NCBI RefSeq assembly: GCF_001655615.1
Contig: NZ_CP011567.1
Span: 558,001 to 622,000 of the forward strand
Source: Pseudomonas sp. GR 6-02
GTDB lineage: Bacteria > Pseudomonadota > Gammaproteobacteria > Pseudomonadales > Pseudomonadaceae
Direction: 5' to 3'
Length of the DNA stretch: 64,000 nucleotides
The translations under genes and the position numbers were made by a program. Within the stretch, counting starts at the first letter, position 1. Each line of letters opens with the position of its first letter. The notes beneath the pieces were generated by a model, which did not search any database, was not told the DNA's origin, and was given only the letters and a program-made list of their open reading frames with translations. Shown one piece after another: positions 14,377 to 24,768 of this stretch.

Positions 14377-15876
14377 ATGCCGCACACTAAAGATGAATTA
14401 CCCGACGCGCTGTATAGCGCCGCGCAAGTCCGAGGGCTCGATGCGAGCGTGATCGCGGCCGGTACACCGGGCTTCGAATTGATGCAGCGTGCGGCACGGG
14501 CGACCTGGCGTGCGCTGGTCCGCCATTGGCCGACCGGGCATGAATTGAGTGTGGTGGCCGGCCATGGCAATAACGCAGGCGACGGTTATCTGGTGGCCGT
14601 GCTGGCCCGACGTGCCGGCTGGCATGTGCGGGTGCTGGCCGCCGGTGACCCCGGGCGTTTGCAGGGCGATGCCGCGTCGGCGCATGCCGAGGCGGTGGCC
14701 GAAGGCGTGGCCATTCAAGGCTGGACCCCGCACTCCGAGTTGCGCGGCATTGTGCTGGATGCCTTGCTCGGCACCGGCCTGACCGGTGAAGTGCGTGAGC
14801 CGTTCGCCAGCGCCATCGCCGCGATCAATGCCAGTGGGCTCCCGGTTGCGGCGGTGGATATCCCCTCGGGGCTGTGCGCCGATACGGGTCGCCAGCTCGG
14901 CATTGCGGTTCGAGCAGACCTGACGGTGACGTTCATCGGTTTGAAGGTGGGGCTGTTCACCGGTGACGCGGCGGATGTGGTGGGCGATTTGGTATTCAAC
15001 GATCTGCACGTCGCCCCCGAGACATTTATTGGGGCCGAGATCAGTGCGCGTCGCCTGACGGCCGGTAATGTGCCGCGTCTGACCGGCCGCGCTCCAACTG
15101 CCCACAAAGGCAAATTCGGTCACGTATTGCTCGTTGGCGGTGATCGCGGTTTTGGCGGCGCCATCCTGCTTAGTGCACAAAGTGCCCTGCGCAGCGGTGC
15201 CGGCATGGTGTCCGTGGCCACCCGCAGCGAGCATGTTCCGGCCGCCCTGGCGCGTTTGCCGGAAGCCATGGTGCTCGGTACGTCGTCGGCCAATCAATTG
15301 ATGGGCTTGCTGGAGAAGGCCACGGTGCTGGTCGTCGGCCCGGGGCTGGGGCAGGCCGCCTGGGGGCGCAGCCTGTTGTCGGCTGCGGCCAACGCGTCGC
15401 AGCCACAAGTCTGGGATGCCGATGCATTGAACCTGTTGGCCGAAGGTGGCGTGAGCTTGCCCGCAGGTAGTGTCATCACGCCGCATCCGGGCGAAGCGGC
15501 ACGATTGCTGGGGATATCGACAGCCGCCGTACAGACTGACCGCCCGGCCGCGGCCCATGCGTTGAGCAAAAAATATACAGCGGTGGTAGTGCTCAAGGGC
15601 GCTGGCAGTCTGATTGCCACTCCCGATGGGCGTCTGGCGCTGTGTCATCAGGGCCATCCGGCCATGGCGTCGGCCGGGTTGGGTGATGTGCTGGCCGGTC
15701 TGGTGGGCGCCTTGCTCGCTCAGGGCCTGGACGCGTACGACGCGGCCTGCCTGGCGGTCTGGCTGCACGCCAATGCCGGTGCGCAACAAGGTAAATTAGG
15801 CCGCGGGCTGGCGGCCAGTGATCTGATTCCAGCCATTCGTCAGTTGTTGGAGGAGCAAGCACCGTGTCTGAAGTAA
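14377..15876 (+). CDS. nnr: Bifunctional NAD(P)H-hydrate epimerase / ADP-dependent NAD(P)H-hydrate dehydratase
   Basis: 499 residues. The N-terminal YjeF-like domain (1-220) has GHGNNAGDGYLVAVL and DALLGTGLTG. The C-terminal ribokinase-like domain (230-499) has VGGDRGFGGAILLSAQSALR, VGPGLGQ, and GHPAMASAGLGDVLAG. The enzyme repairs hydrated NAD(P)H. The Pseudomonas queG-nnr-tsaE-amiB order is standard. tsaE starts 13 nt before the nnr stop, so the two are coupled. Confidence 0.96.
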   Translation: MPHTKDELPDALYSAAQVRGLDASVIAAGTPGFELMQRAARATWRALVRHWPTGHELSVVAGHGNNAGDGYLVAVLARRAGWHVRVLAAGDPGRLQGDAASAHAEAVAEGVAIQGWTPHSELRGIVLDALLGTGLTGEVREPFASAIAAINASGLPVAAVDIPSGLCADTGRQLGIAVRADLTVTFIGLKVGLFTGDAADVVGDLVFNDLHVAPETFIGAEISARRLTAGNVPRLTGRAPTAHKGKFGHVLLVGGDRGFGGAILLSAQSALRSGAGMVSVATRSEHVPAALARLPEAMVLGTSSANQLMGLLEKATVLVVGPGLGQAAWGRSLLSAAANASQPQVWDADALNLLAEGGVSLPAGSVITPHPGEAARLLGISTAAVQTDRPAAAHALSKKYTAVVVLKGAGSLIATPDGRLALCHQGHPAMASAGLGDVLAGLVGALLAQGLDAYDAACLAVWLHANAGAQQGKLGRGLAASDLIPAIRQLLEEQAPCLK

Positions 15877-16334
15877 CCCTGTACCTGGCTGATGAGCAGG
15901 CCATGAGCGATTTTGGCGCACGTATCGCCAAAACCACCGGAGGGCACGGTCTGATCTTTCTTGAAGGGGATCTGGGCGCGGGGAAAACCACACTGTCCCG
16001 GGGCATCATCCGTGGCCTGGGGCATACCGGCGCGGTAAAAAGTCCGACCTTTACCCTGGTCGAGCCTTACGAGATCGGCGCTGTCCGCGCCTTCCATTTC
16101 GACTTATATCGATTGGTCGACCCCGAGGAGCTGGAGTACCTCGGCATCCGCGACTATTTCGATGACGACGCATTATGTCTTATTGAATGGCCCCAGAAGG
16201 GTGCAGGCTTTTTGCCAAAGCCCGACCTGACCATTACCATTAGCCCGCAAGACAGCGGGCGTTCGCTGAGAATTTTGCCCCAGGGCTCGCGTGGCGAGTC
16301 GTGGTGTGCCGTTTTGGCATTGGAATCCAAATAA
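15864..16334 (+). CDS. tsaE: tRNA t6A biosynthesis ATPase TsaE
   Basis: 156 residues starting at a GTG (MSEVTLYLADEQAM), the start that overlaps nnr by 13 nt and is preceded by GGAGG. The Walker A motif is GDLGAGKTTLSRG at 36-48, and the conserved TxTLVEPY follows. TsaE is the ATPase of the TsaBDE complex that makes N6-threonylcarbamoyladenosine at position 37 of ANN-decoding tRNAs. It is followed with no gap by amiB. Confidence 0.95.
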   Translation: MSEVTLYLADEQAMSDFGARIAKTTGGHGLIFLEGDLGAGKTTLSRGIIRGLGHTGAVKSPTFTLVEPYEIGAVRAFHFDLYRLVDPEELEYLGIRDYFDDDALCLIEWPQKGAGFLPKPDLTITISPQDSGRSLRILPQGSRGESWCAVLALESK

Positions 16335-17765
16335 ATGATGGGGTTAGGTATGCGCTTTCGCGCGTTGGTTGCTGCCGTAGGGGTGTTGTTTTTGGCGGTG
16401 ACCGTCGACGCTGTGGCCGAGACGAAGGTCAACAGTGTTCGCCTTTGGCGGGCGCCGGATAACACTCGACTGGTGTTCGACCTGACGGGGCCTGTCCAGC
16501 ACAGCGTCTTTACCCTGACCGCACCGGATCGGCTGGTAATCGACATCAATGGCGCGACGCTCGGCTCGCCGCTGAACGTCTCCACGGCCAACACGCCGAT
16601 CACGGCAATGCGTTCGGCTCAGCGTACGCCGACCGATTTGCGGGTAGTCATCGACCTGAAAAAAGCCGTCACGCCGAAAAGCTTCACCTTGGCGCCGAAC
16701 GCCCAGTACGGCAATCGCCTGGTAGTCGACCTGTTCGACAACGCGGCCGATGCCTCGCCACCGCCTGCGCCAACACCGTCTGTGGCCACGGTACCCGCCG
16801 TACCCGTCACGCCGTCCGAGCCTTCGATCAAGCTGCCACCCGCGCCGGCTGGCAAGCGCGATATTATCGTGGTGATCGATGCCGGTCACGGCGGCGAAGA
16901 CCCGGGCGCCTCGGGCTCTCGCGGTCAGCGTGAGAAAGACGTGGTGCTGGCCATCGCCCGTGAACTGCAGCGTCAGGTCAATGGCATGAAAGGTTTCCGC
17001 GCCGAACTGACCCGTACCGGCGACTACTTCATTCCATTGCGCGGCCGTACCGAAATCGCCCGCAAGAAGGGCGCCGACCTGTTCGTTTCGATCCACGCCG
17101 ACGCCGCGCCGTCAGCCGCAGCGTTCGGTGCGTCGGTGTTTGCCCTGTCTGACCGCGGCGCTACGTCGGAGACCGCCCGTTGGCTGGCCGACAGCGAAAA
17201 CCGTTCCGACTTGATCGGCGGTGCCGGCAACGTCAGCCTCGACGACAAGGACCGGATGCTCGCCGGCGTGCTGCTCGACCTGTCGATGACCGCTTCCCTG
17301 ACTTCCAGCCTGAACGTTGGCCAGAAAGTCTTGAGTAACATCGGTCGCGTCACGCCGCTGCACAAACAACGTGTCGAGCAAGCCGGGTTCATGGTGTTGA
17401 AGTCGCCGGACATCCCGTCGATCCTGGTGGAAACCGGGTTCATCTCCAACGCCAACGAAGCCTCGAAACTCGCGGCATCGAGCCACCAGCAGGCGCTGGC
17501 GCGCTCCATCAGCAGCGGCGTGCGGCAATTCTTCCAGCAGAACCCGCCGCCGGGCACTTACATTGCCTGGCTGCGCGATTCCGGCAAGATCGCCCAAGGC
17601 CCGCGTGACCATCGCGTGAGCCCCGGCGAAACCCTGGCGATGATCGCTGTGCGTTATCAGGTGTCTGCGGCCACCTTGCGCAGTGCCAACAACTTGCAAA
17701 GTGACGAGCTGAAGATTGGTCAGACGTTGACCATTCCAGGCACTGAACTGGCGGCCAAAGAATGA
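16335..17765 (+). CDS. amiB: N-acetylmuramoyl-L-alanine amidase AmiB
   Basis: 476 residues. A Sec signal peptide ([20 protein letters not shown]), an AMIN domain (30-130), a proline-rich linker, then the Amidase_3 zinc domain (about 175-400) with [22 protein letters not shown] and [15 protein letters not shown]. One LysM motif ends the protein ([18 protein letters not shown]). The enzyme cleaves peptidoglycan stem peptides during daughter-cell separation. The ATG at 16350 (MRFRALV) with GGGG upstream is an equally good start. It overlaps mutL by 4 nt. Confidence 0.95.
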   Translation: MMGLGMRFRALVAAVGVLFLAVTVDAVAETKVNSVRLWRAPDNTRLVFDLTGPVQHSVFTLTAPDRLVIDINGATLGSPLNVSTANTPITAMRSAQRTPTDLRVVIDLKKAVTPKSFTLAPNAQYGNRLVVDLFDNAADASPPPAPTPSVATVPAVPVTPSEPSIKLPPAPAGKRDIIVVIDAGHGGEDPGASGSRGQREKDVVLAIARELQRQVNGMKGFRAELTRTGDYFIPLRGRTEIARKKGADLFVSIHADAAPSAAAFGASVFALSDRGATSETARWLADSENRSDLIGGAGNVSLDDKDRMLAGVLLDLSMTASLTSSLNVGQKVLSNIGRVTPLHKQRVEQAGFMVLKSPDIPSILVETGFISNANEASKLAASSHQQALARSISSGVRQFFQQNPPPGTYIAWLRDSGKIAQGPRDHRVSPGETLAMIAVRYQVSAATLRSANNLQSDELKIGQTLTIPGTELAAKE

Positions 17766-19672
17766 ACCAGGTGCTGACCAACACGGCGCGTATCGAGCTA
17801 CTCAGTCCACGGCTGGCGAACCAGATTGCCGCCGGTGAGGTGGTTGAGCGCCCGGCCTCGGTGATCAAGGAGTTGCTGGAAAACAGCCTCGACTCCGGCG
17901 CCAAACGCATCGATGTCGATGTGGAGCAGGGCGGTGTCAAGCTGCTGCGGGTGCGCGACGATGGCAGCGGCATTTCCGCCGATGACCTGCCTTTGGCCCT
18001 GGCCCGTCACGCCACCAGCAAGATCCGCAACCTGGAAGACCTCGAACAGGTCATGAGCCTGGGGTTTCGTGGTGAGGCGCTGGCCTCCATCAGTTCCGTG
18101 GCGCGTCTGACCCTGACTTCCCGCACTCGCGACGCCGATCAAGCCTGGCAGGTGGAAACCGAAGGCCGGGACATGGCGGCTCGCGTGCAACCAGCGGCTC
18201 ATCCGGTGGGCACTTCGGTGGAAGTGCGCGATTTGTTCTTCAATACCCCGGCGCGCCGCAAGTTTCTGAAGACCGAAAAAACCGAATTCGATCACCTGCA
18301 AGAAGTGATCAAGCGTCTGGCGCTGGCGCGGTTCGATGTGGCGTTCCATCTGCGCCATAACGGCAAAACCATCCTCAGCCTGCACGAGGCCCATGATGAC
18401 GCGGCCCGCGCCCGGCGTGTGGCGGCGATCTGCGGGGCGGGCTTTCTGGAGCAGGCGCTGCCGATCGAAATCGAACGCAATGGCCTGCATTTGTGGGGTT
18501 GGGTCGGGTTGCCGACCTTCAACCGCAGCCAGGCGGATTTGCAGTATTTCTTTGTGAATGGCCGTGCCGTGCGCGACAAACTGGTGGCGCACGCAGTGCG
18601 CCAGGCTTATCGCGACGTATTGTTCAACGGTCGGCACCCGACATTCGTGCTGTTTTTCGAAGTCGATCCGGCGGGCGTCGACGTCAACGTGCACCCGACC
18701 AAGCACGAAGTACGCTTCCGTGACGGGCGCATGGTTCACGACTTCCTTTACGGCACTTTGCATCGCGCCTTGGGTGATGTGCGGCCGGAAGACCAGTTGG
18801 CCGCGCCTGTCGCGACAGCCATGGTCCGGCCAACCGGTATCGAAGCCGGCGAGTTCGGCCCGCAGGGCGAGATGCGTCTGGCGGCCAATGCGCTGCTGGA
18901 GCAGCCTCAGGCCCAGCCGTCCTTCAATACTTCGGCGGGCTCTGGCGCCGGTGCCGGTTATCAGTATCAATACACGCCGCGGCCTCAGTCCGGCGTGCCC
19001 GTCGCCGAAGCCCAGGCGGCCTATCGCGAGTTTTTCGCGCCGTTGCCCGAGGCCAATGCGGTCGCGCTGCCGGCCGGGCAAGATGACATTCCGCCGCTGG
19101 GCTATGCACTGGCTCAGCTCAAGGGCATCTACATTCTTTCGGAAAACGCCCAAGGCCTGGTGCTGGTAGACATGCATGCCGCCCATGAGCGGATCATGTA
19201 CGAACGGCTGAAAGTCGCCATGGCCAGCGAGGGGTTGAGCGGTCAGCCATTGCTGGTGCCGGAATCCCTGGCGGTCAGCCAGCGCGAAGCCGACTGCGCC
19301 GAAGAAAACGTCGCCTGGTTCCAGCGTCTGGGTTTTGAATTGCAGCGCCTTGGCCCGGAAACCCTGGCCATCCGGCAAATCCCTGCGTTGCTGAAACAGG
19401 CCGAGGCCAACCGACTGGTTAGCGACGTGCTGGCGGACTTGATGGAATACGGCACCAGCGACCGGATTCAGGCGCACCTGAACGAACTGCTCGGCACCAT
19501 GGCCTGCCACGGCGCGATTCGCGCGAATCGGCGCCTGGCCTTGCCGGAAATGAACGGCCTGCTGCGGGACATGGAAAACACCGAGCGCAGCGGTCAATGC
19601 AACCATGGCCGACCGACCTGGACCCAACTGGGCCTGGACGATCTGGACAAACTGTTCTTGCGCGGTCGTTGA
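17762..19672 (+). CDS. mutL: DNA mismatch repair protein MutL
   Basis: 636 residues. The GHKL ATPase motifs are [26 protein letters not shown], and [10 protein letters not shown]. The C-terminal dimerisation domain has [17 protein letters not shown] and ends in GRPTWTQL. The linker (about 340-440) is long and low in complexity. MutL links MutS-bound mismatches to downstream nicking. The C-terminus has [11 protein letters not shown], and no MutH was searched for. The gene is coupled to amiB (ATGA) and to miaA (TGATG). Confidence 0.97.
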   Translation: MNQVLTNTARIELLSPRLANQIAAGEVVERPASVIKELLENSLDSGAKRIDVDVEQGGVKLLRVRDDGSGISADDLPLALARHATSKIRNLEDLEQVMSLGFRGEALASISSVARLTLTSRTRDADQAWQVETEGRDMAARVQPAAHPVGTSVEVRDLFFNTPARRKFLKTEKTEFDHLQEVIKRLALARFDVAFHLRHNGKTILSLHEAHDDAARARRVAAICGAGFLEQALPIEIERNGLHLWGWVGLPTFNRSQADLQYFFVNGRAVRDKLVAHAVRQAYRDVLFNGRHPTFVLFFEVDPAGVDVNVHPTKHEVRFRDGRMVHDFLYGTLHRALGDVRPEDQLAAPVATAMVRPTGIEAGEFGPQGEMRLAANALLEQPQAQPSFNTSAGSGAGAGYQYQYTPRPQSGVPVAEAQAAYREFFAPLPEANAVALPAGQDDIPPLGYALAQLKGIYILSENAQGLVLVDMHAAHERIMYERLKVAMASEGLSGQPLLVPESLAVSQREADCAEENVAWFQRLGFELQRLGPETLAIRQIPALLKQAEANRLVSDVLADLMEYGTSDRIQAHLNELLGTMACHGAIRANRRLALPEMNGLLRDMENTERSGQCNHGRPTWTQLGLDDLDKLFLRGR

Positions 19673-20643
19673 TGAGCCAGTTCCCTCCCGCGATTTTCCT
19701 GATGGGGCCGACGGCCGCCGGCAAGACCGACCTGGCCATCGAACTCACCAAGGTCCTGCCCTGTGAGCTGATCAGTGTCGATTCGGCGCTGGTTTATCGC
19801 GGCATGGACATCGGCACCGCCAAACCCTCCAAAGAGATCCTGGCCGAATTCCCGCATCGTCTGATCGACATTCTCGACCCGGCCGAGAGTTATTCCGCCG
19901 CGGATTTCCGTCGCGATGCGTTGCAAGCCATGGGCGAGATCACCGCGCGGGGCAATATTCCGCTGCTGGTGGGCGGCACAATGCTCTATTACAAGGCTTT
20001 GCTCGAAGGTCTGGCCGACATGCCGGCGGCCGATGCGGACGTTCGTGCGCAAATCGAAGAAGAGGCTGCACGCCTTGGCTGGCAAGCCCTGCACGATCAA
20101 TTGGCGGTGATTGATCCGCAATCCGCGGCGCGAATTCACCCGAACGATCCGCAGCGCCTTAGTCGTGCACTGGAAGTTTATCGCGTCAGCGGCCAGAGCA
20201 TGACTGAGCTACGCTTGCGACAATCTGCGCAAAGTACTGAAGCAGCCGCTTCGGGACTGCAACAATTGCCCTATACTGTCGCGAACTTGGCCATCGCTCC
20301 GGCAAATCGCCAGGTACTGCACGAGCGCATTAAACAAAGATTCACAAATATGTTGGAACAGGGATTCGTCGACGAGGTCGTAGCCCTGCGAGATAGAGGT
20401 GACTTGCATTCCGGGTTGCCGTCTATACGTGCAGTAGGTTATCGACAAGTCTGGGATTACCTGGAAGGCAAGCTGACGCAAGCCGAGATGCAGGAGCGTG
20501 GAATCATTGCCACGCGCCAATTGGCGAAGCGCCAGTTCACCTGGCTGCGCAGTTGGGCTGATTTACACTGGTTGGACAGCCTCGATTGCGACAATCTGCC
20601 GCGCGCCTTGAAATACCTCGGGACCATCTCCATATTGAGCTGA
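19672..20643 (+). CDS. miaA: tRNA dimethylallyltransferase MiaA
   Basis: 323 residues, start at the ATG whose A is the last base of the mutL stop. The Walker A-like P-loop is [14 protein letters not shown] near residue 12, with [19 protein letters not shown] next. [16 protein letters not shown] and [12 protein letters not shown] are typical. MiaA adds the isopentenyl group to A37 of UNN-decoding tRNAs. The mutL-miaA-hfq-hflX-hflKC order is the classical gammaproteobacterial cluster. Confidence 0.96.
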   Translation: MSQFPPAIFLMGPTAAGKTDLAIELTKVLPCELISVDSALVYRGMDIGTAKPSKEILAEFPHRLIDILDPAESYSAADFRRDALQAMGEITARGNIPLLVGGTMLYYKALLEGLADMPAADADVRAQIEEEAARLGWQALHDQLAVIDPQSAARIHPNDPQRLSRALEVYRVSGQSMTELRLRQSAQSTEAAASGLQQLPYTVANLAIAPANRQVLHERIKQRFTNMLEQGFVDEVVALRDRGDLHSGLPSIRAVGYRQVWDYLEGKLTQAEMQERGIIATRQLAKRQFTWLRSWADLHWLDSLDCDNLPRALKYLGTISILS

Positions 20644-20737
20644 GTCCTTGCAATTGCCGTCTATCCTTGGGGGTGTGACGGCCCCAAGCCATCTGTTTAC
20701 CTATTTTTTATATTGAATCCTTAAAGGAGTGCGGCAC

Positions 20738-20998
20738 ATGTCAAAAGGGCATTCGCTACAAGACCCTTACTTGAATACTTTACGTAAAGAGAAAGTGGGG
20801 GTTTCCATCTACCTGGTCAACGGGATCAAACTGCAAGGCACGATCGAGTCTTTCGACCAGTTCGTTATCCTGCTGAAAAACACCGTCAGCCAGATGGTTT
20901 ACAAACACGCTATCTCTACAGTGGTGCCAGTTCGTCCAATTCGTCTGCCTAGCGCAACCGAATCCGAAGCAGGCGACGCTGAGCCAGGTAACGCCTGA
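20738..20998 (+). CDS. hfq: RNA chaperone Hfq
   Basis: 86 residues ([20 protein letters not shown]). The start at 20738 is chosen because AAAGGAG lies 8 nt upstream; three more residues are possible. Sm1 and Sm2 motifs are complete: [20 protein letters not shown] and the [10 protein letters not shown] end. Hfq is a hexamer that pairs small RNAs with mRNAs. The C-terminal tail is short and acidic ([15 protein letters not shown]), as usual in Pseudomonas. A promoter probably lies in the 94-bp gap after miaA. Confidence 0.97.
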   Translation: MSKGHSLQDPYLNTLRKEKVGVSIYLVNGIKLQGTIESFDQFVILLKNTVSQMVYKHAISTVVPVRPIRLPSATESEAGDAEPGNA

Positions 20999-21010
20999 TA
21001 GGAGTCTCCT

Positions 21011-22312
21011 TTGTTCTTTGAGCGCCACGGTGGTGGTGAGCGGGCAATTCTCGTTCACTTGGATGGTCAGGACCCTGAGGCGCGCGAAGATCCGCAGGAG
21101 TTTCAGGAGTTGGCAATTTCGGCTGGTGCCGAGACCGTCGCGTTTTTTAACGTGCCGCGTCATCGGCCAACCGCCAAAACCCTGATCAGCAGCGGCAAGG
21201 TCGAAGAGTTACGCGACCTGGTCAAAGCCGAACAGGTCGATCTGGTGATTTTCAATCACATCCTCACGCCCAGTCAGGAACGTAACCTCGAACGTATTTT
21301 CGAGTGTCGCGTGATCGATCGCACGGGTCTGATTCTCGATATCTTCGCCCAACGCGCCCGCACCCATGAAGGCAAGCTCCAGGTCGAACTGGCCCAGCTT
21401 GAGTACATGAGTACGCGTCTGGTTCGCGGCTGGACTCACCTTGAGCGGCAGAAGGGCGGTATCGGCCTGCGCGGGCCGGGTGAAACCCAACTGGAAACCG
21501 ACCGGCGCCTGTTGCGGATTCGTCTGCGTCAGATCAAGGGGCGCCTGGAAAAGGTCCGCAGCCAGCGCGAGCAGTCTCGTCGCGGGCGCAAGCGTGCTGA
21601 CATTCCGACGGTTTCACTGGTGGGTTATACCAACGCCGGCAAATCGACGCTGTTCAACTCGGTCACCGATTCCGACGTCTTTGCCGCCAACCAGCTGTTC
21701 GCGACCCTCGACCCGACCTTGCGCCGACTAGAGCTCGAGGACCTCGGGCCGATCGTGCTGGCCGACACCGTGGGCTTCATTCGTCACCTGCCGCACAAAC
21801 TGGTCGAGGCATTTCGAGCTACGCTCGAAGAGTCGAGCAACTCCGACCTGCTGCTGCACGTGATCGATGCGCACGAGCCTGATCGTATGGCCCAGATCGA
21901 ACAGGTCATGGTGGTGCTCGGGGAGATCGGGGCACAAGACTTGCCGATCCTTGAGGTATACAACAAACTCGATTTGCTCGAGGGGGTTGAGCCGCAGATC
22001 CAGCGCGATGCCGATGGCAAACCGCAGCGGGTCTGGTTGTCGGCCAAGGACGGTACCGGCCTGGACTTGCTCAAGCAGGCAGTGGCGGAACTGTTGGGCA
22101 GCGATTTGTTTGTTGGCACCTTGCGCTTGCCGCAACGTTTTGCTCGACTGCGTGCGCAGTTTTTCGAACTCGGTGCGGTGCAAAAAGAAGAACACGACGA
22201 AGAAGGCATCAGCCTGCTGGCCGTTCGCTTGCCACGGATCGAATTGAATCGACTCGTGAGCCGCGAAGGTCTGCAACCGATGGAATTCATCGAGCAACAC
22301 ACTTTGCAATAA
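21011..22312 (+). CDS. hflX: Ribosome-associated GTPase HflX
   Basis: 433 residues starting at a TTG (MFFERHGGGERAILVHLD), with GGAGTCTCC upstream. This start fits the Pseudomonas family form. An N-terminal HflX domain (to about 195) with the signature RGPGETQLETDRR is followed by the Obg-like GTPase: GYTNAGKSTLFN (G1), DTVGFIRHLPH (G3), NKLDLL (G4). HflX rescues or splits stalled 70S ribosomes under stress. It lies 12 nt after hfq, within one operon. Confidence 0.95.
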   Translation: MFFERHGGGERAILVHLDGQDPEAREDPQEFQELAISAGAETVAFFNVPRHRPTAKTLISSGKVEELRDLVKAEQVDLVIFNHILTPSQERNLERIFECRVIDRTGLILDIFAQRARTHEGKLQVELAQLEYMSTRLVRGWTHLERQKGGIGLRGPGETQLETDRRLLRIRLRQIKGRLEKVRSQREQSRRGRKRADIPTVSLVGYTNAGKSTLFNSVTDSDVFAANQLFATLDPTLRRLELEDLGPIVLADTVGFIRHLPHKLVEAFRATLEESSNSDLLLHVIDAHEPDRMAQIEQVMVVLGEIGAQDLPILEVYNKLDLLEGVEPQIQRDADGKPQRVWLSAKDGTGLDLLKQAVAELLGSDLFVGTLRLPQRFARLRAQFFELGAVQKEEHDEEGISLLAVRLPRIELNRLVSREGLQPMEFIEQHTLQ

Positions 22313-22408
22313 AAGCCTGAGAAAGCGGTTGTGCCGCGGTGACAGGCATTCTGTAGCATTGGTCGGCGCGCCGTGGGTGCGTCTTTGCTTTATCAGATGG
22401 AGAGCGCT

Positions 22409-23581
22409 ATGGCTTGGAATGAGCCGGGTGGCAACTCGAATAATCAGGATCCTTGGGGTGGCAAGCGCCGCAATAACGGCGACCGCAAGGGACCACCGGA
22501 TCTCGACGAGGCCTTCCGAAAGCTGCAGGAAAGCCTGAACGGGTTGTTCGGTGGTGGCAAGAAACGCGGTGATGAGGGTGGTGGTCCGGGCAAGAGTGGC
22601 GGCTTTGGTGGCCTGCTCGGCATCGGTCTGACCGTGCTCGCAGCCGTGTGGCTGTACAGCGCTGTCTACGTGGTCGACGAGCAGGAGCAGGCCGTGGTGC
22701 TGCGCTTCGGTAAATACTATGAAACCGTCGGCCCGGGCCTGAACATCTATTTCCCGCCGATCGATCGCAAGTACCTGGAAAACGTCACGCGTGAGCGTGC
22801 CTATACCAAGCAGGGTCAAATGCTGACTGAAGACGAAAACATCGTCGAAGTGCCGCTGACCGTGCAGTACAAGATCAGCAACCTGCAGGACTTCGTGCTG
22901 AACGTCGATCAGCCGGAAACCAGCCTGCAGCATGCGACCGACAGTGCCTTGCGCCACGTGGTGGGTTCTACCGCCATGGACCAGGTGCTGACCGAAGGTC
23001 GTGAATTGATGGCCAGCGAAATCAAGGAGCGTCTGCAACGTTTCCTCGATACCTATCGCACCGGTATCACCGTCACTCAGGTCAACGTACAGAGCGCTGC
23101 TGCACCGCGTGAAGTCCAGGAAGCCTTCGATGACGTGATCCGCGCCCGTGAAGACGAGCAGCGTTCGCGTAACCAGGCTGAAACCTACGCCAACGGCGTC
23201 GTGCCGGAAGCCCGTGGTCAGGCCCAGCGCATCCTCGAGGATGCCAACGGTTACCGCGACGAGACCGTCTCCCGCGCCAAGGGTGAAGCTGACCGCTTCA
23301 CCAAACTGGTGGCCGAGTACCGCAAGGCGCCTGAAGTTACCCGTCAGCGTCTGTACCTGGACACCATGCAGGAAATCTTCAGCAACACCAGCAAGGTTCT
23401 CGTGACCGGCAACAAGAATGGCCAGAGCAATCTGCTGTATCTGCCGCTGGACAAGATGGTCGAGGATGGTCGCCGCACCAGCACTCCGGTGACCGGCGCA
23501 GCAGCCAGCAGCAATGAAGTGAATGTGCGTGCGGCAGCAGATCTGCAGCAACAGCAGGCACGTACCAGGGAGAGTCGCTGA
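22409..23581 (+). CDS. hflK: FtsH-modulating membrane protein HflK
   Basis: 390 residues from ATG 22409 (MAWNEPGGNSNNQDPWGGKR). Residues 1-65 are glycine- and charge-rich, then one membrane helix (about 70-92: FGGLLGIGLTVLAAVWLYSAVYVV), then an SPFH/prohibitin domain (95-300) and a helical end rich in glutamine. With HflC it encloses and restrains the FtsH protease. Start is preceded by GGAGAGCGCT. Its stop overlaps the hflC start (TGATG). Confidence 0.96.
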   Translation: MAWNEPGGNSNNQDPWGGKRRNNGDRKGPPDLDEAFRKLQESLNGLFGGGKKRGDEGGGPGKSGGFGGLLGIGLTVLAAVWLYSAVYVVDEQEQAVVLRFGKYYETVGPGLNIYFPPIDRKYLENVTRERAYTKQGQMLTEDENIVEVPLTVQYKISNLQDFVLNVDQPETSLQHATDSALRHVVGSTAMDQVLTEGRELMASEIKERLQRFLDTYRTGITVTQVNVQSAAAPREVQEAFDDVIRAREDEQRSRNQAETYANGVVPEARGQAQRILEDANGYRDETVSRAKGEADRFTKLVAEYRKAPEVTRQRLYLDTMQEIFSNTSKVLVTGNKNGQSNLLYLPLDKMVEDGRRTSTPVTGAAASSNEVNVRAAADLQQQQARTRESR

Positions 23582-24450
23582 TGAGCAATAAATCGCTGAT
23601 CGCCCTTATTGTCGGCGTCGTCGTGGCGATCGTTGCCTGGAACTGCTTCTACATCGTGGCTCAGACCGAGCGCGCGGTGTTGCTGCAGTTCGGTCGCGTG
23701 GTCCAGGCCGATGTTCAGCCAGGCCTGCATGTGAAAGTGCCTTACGTTAACAAGGTGCGCATATTCGATGCGCGCCTGATGACGCTGGATGCACCGACAC
23801 AGCGCTTCCTGACGCTGGAAAAGAAAGCCGTGATGGTCGATGCCTACGCCAAGTGGCGCGTGAAAGATGCCGAGCGCTTCTACACCGCGACTTCCGGCCT
23901 CAAGCAGATTGCCGACGAGCGTCTGTCCCGTCGTCTGGAGTCGGGCCTGCGTGACCAGTTCGGTAAACGCACCCTGCACGAAGTGGTATCCGGTGAACGT
24001 GATGCGCTGATGGCAGACATCACCGCTTCGCTGAACAAGATGGCGGAAAAAGAGCTGGGCATTGAAGTTGTCGATGTCCGGGTCAAGGCCATCGACCTGC
24101 CGAAGGAAGTGAACCGCAGCGTGTTCGAGCGTATGAGCACCGAGCGTGAGCGTGAAGCTCGCGAGCATCGCGCCAAGGGTAACGAGCTGGCCGAAGGCAT
24201 CCGTGCCGACGCCGACCGTCAACGCCGCGTGCTGCTGGCTGAAGCCTATCGTGAATCCGAAGAGGTTCGCGGTGATGGTGATGCCCAGGCTGCTGCGATC
24301 TACTCCAAGGCATACGGCCAGGATCAGGAGTTCTACGCGTTCTACCGTAGCCTGCGTGCCTACCGTGAAAGCTTCGCGAACAAATCCGACGTCATGGTCC
24401 TGGACCCGAGCAGTGACTTCTTCCGTTACCTGGAAAAAGCCAAGCCTTGA
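23581..24450 (+). CDS. hflC: FtsH-modulating membrane protein HflC
   Basis: 289 residues. A signal-anchor helix (SLIALIVGVVVAIVAWNCFY) is followed by the SPFH domain (TERAVLLQFGRV, GLHVKVPYVNKV) and a coiled-coil region (ERMSTEREREAREHRAKGNEL, shown in part). It forms the large cap over FtsH with HflK and is translated from a start that overlaps hflK by one base. A terminator follows in the next 110 bp. Confidence 0.96.
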   Translation: MSNKSLIALIVGVVVAIVAWNCFYIVAQTERAVLLQFGRVVQADVQPGLHVKVPYVNKVRIFDARLMTLDAPTQRFLTLEKKAVMVDAYAKWRVKDAERFYTATSGLKQIADERLSRRLESGLRDQFGKRTLHEVVSGERDALMADITASLNKMAEKELGIEVVDVRVKAIDLPKEVNRSVFERMSTEREREAREHRAKGNELAEGIRADADRQRRVLLAEAYRESEEVRGDGDAQAAAIYSKAYGQDQEFYAFYRSLRAYRESFANKSDVMVLDPSSDFFRYLEKAKP

Positions 24451-24768
24451 TACGACGTTGACCTGAATCATCCCCCCGCCTGGCGGCTAAAGTCTCGGGC
24501 GGGGTGATCCTTTGGGAAAACGTGTGTATGATGCGGCAGCCGGGAAATTCCCGGCTTTTTTGCGTCTGCACGTTTGATTGCTGTTTTTATGCAGGCGCCA
24601 GAGTTGAATGACTCGACAGGTTTTTCGAGGAAAGTGGTTGGCGAAGCCGGTTCCAGGCTTTTCGCCACGTTGTTCATGCGCGGGGTTTATGCACATGAGC
24701 CGATCATTTTCTGCTTCACTCAAGGCTCGCCCAAAGGCTTGCTGCCCGGATCATAGGGGAATGGCGTA
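24451..24768 (+). other. 318-bp intergenic region hflC-hisZ
   Basis: It contains an imperfect GC-rich hairpin at about 24468-24508 and a good terminator at 24538-24561. The small DUF2065-type gene that sits here in some gammaproteobacteria was not seen. The reading frame 24574-24756 has no ribosome site and an odd composition. The part after 24562 presumably carries the hisZ-purA promoter. Confidence 0.5.
24538..24561 (+). terminator. Rho-independent terminator after hflC
   Basis: AGCCGGGA and TCCCGGCT flank a short loop, followed by TTTTTT at 24557-24562, about 87 nt after the hflC stop. Confidence 0.85.

Noticed and set aside
24574..24756. 60-residue frame in the hflC-hisZ gap
   Set aside because: No ribosome site, composition unlike a protein, and it overlaps the likely hisZ promoter region.
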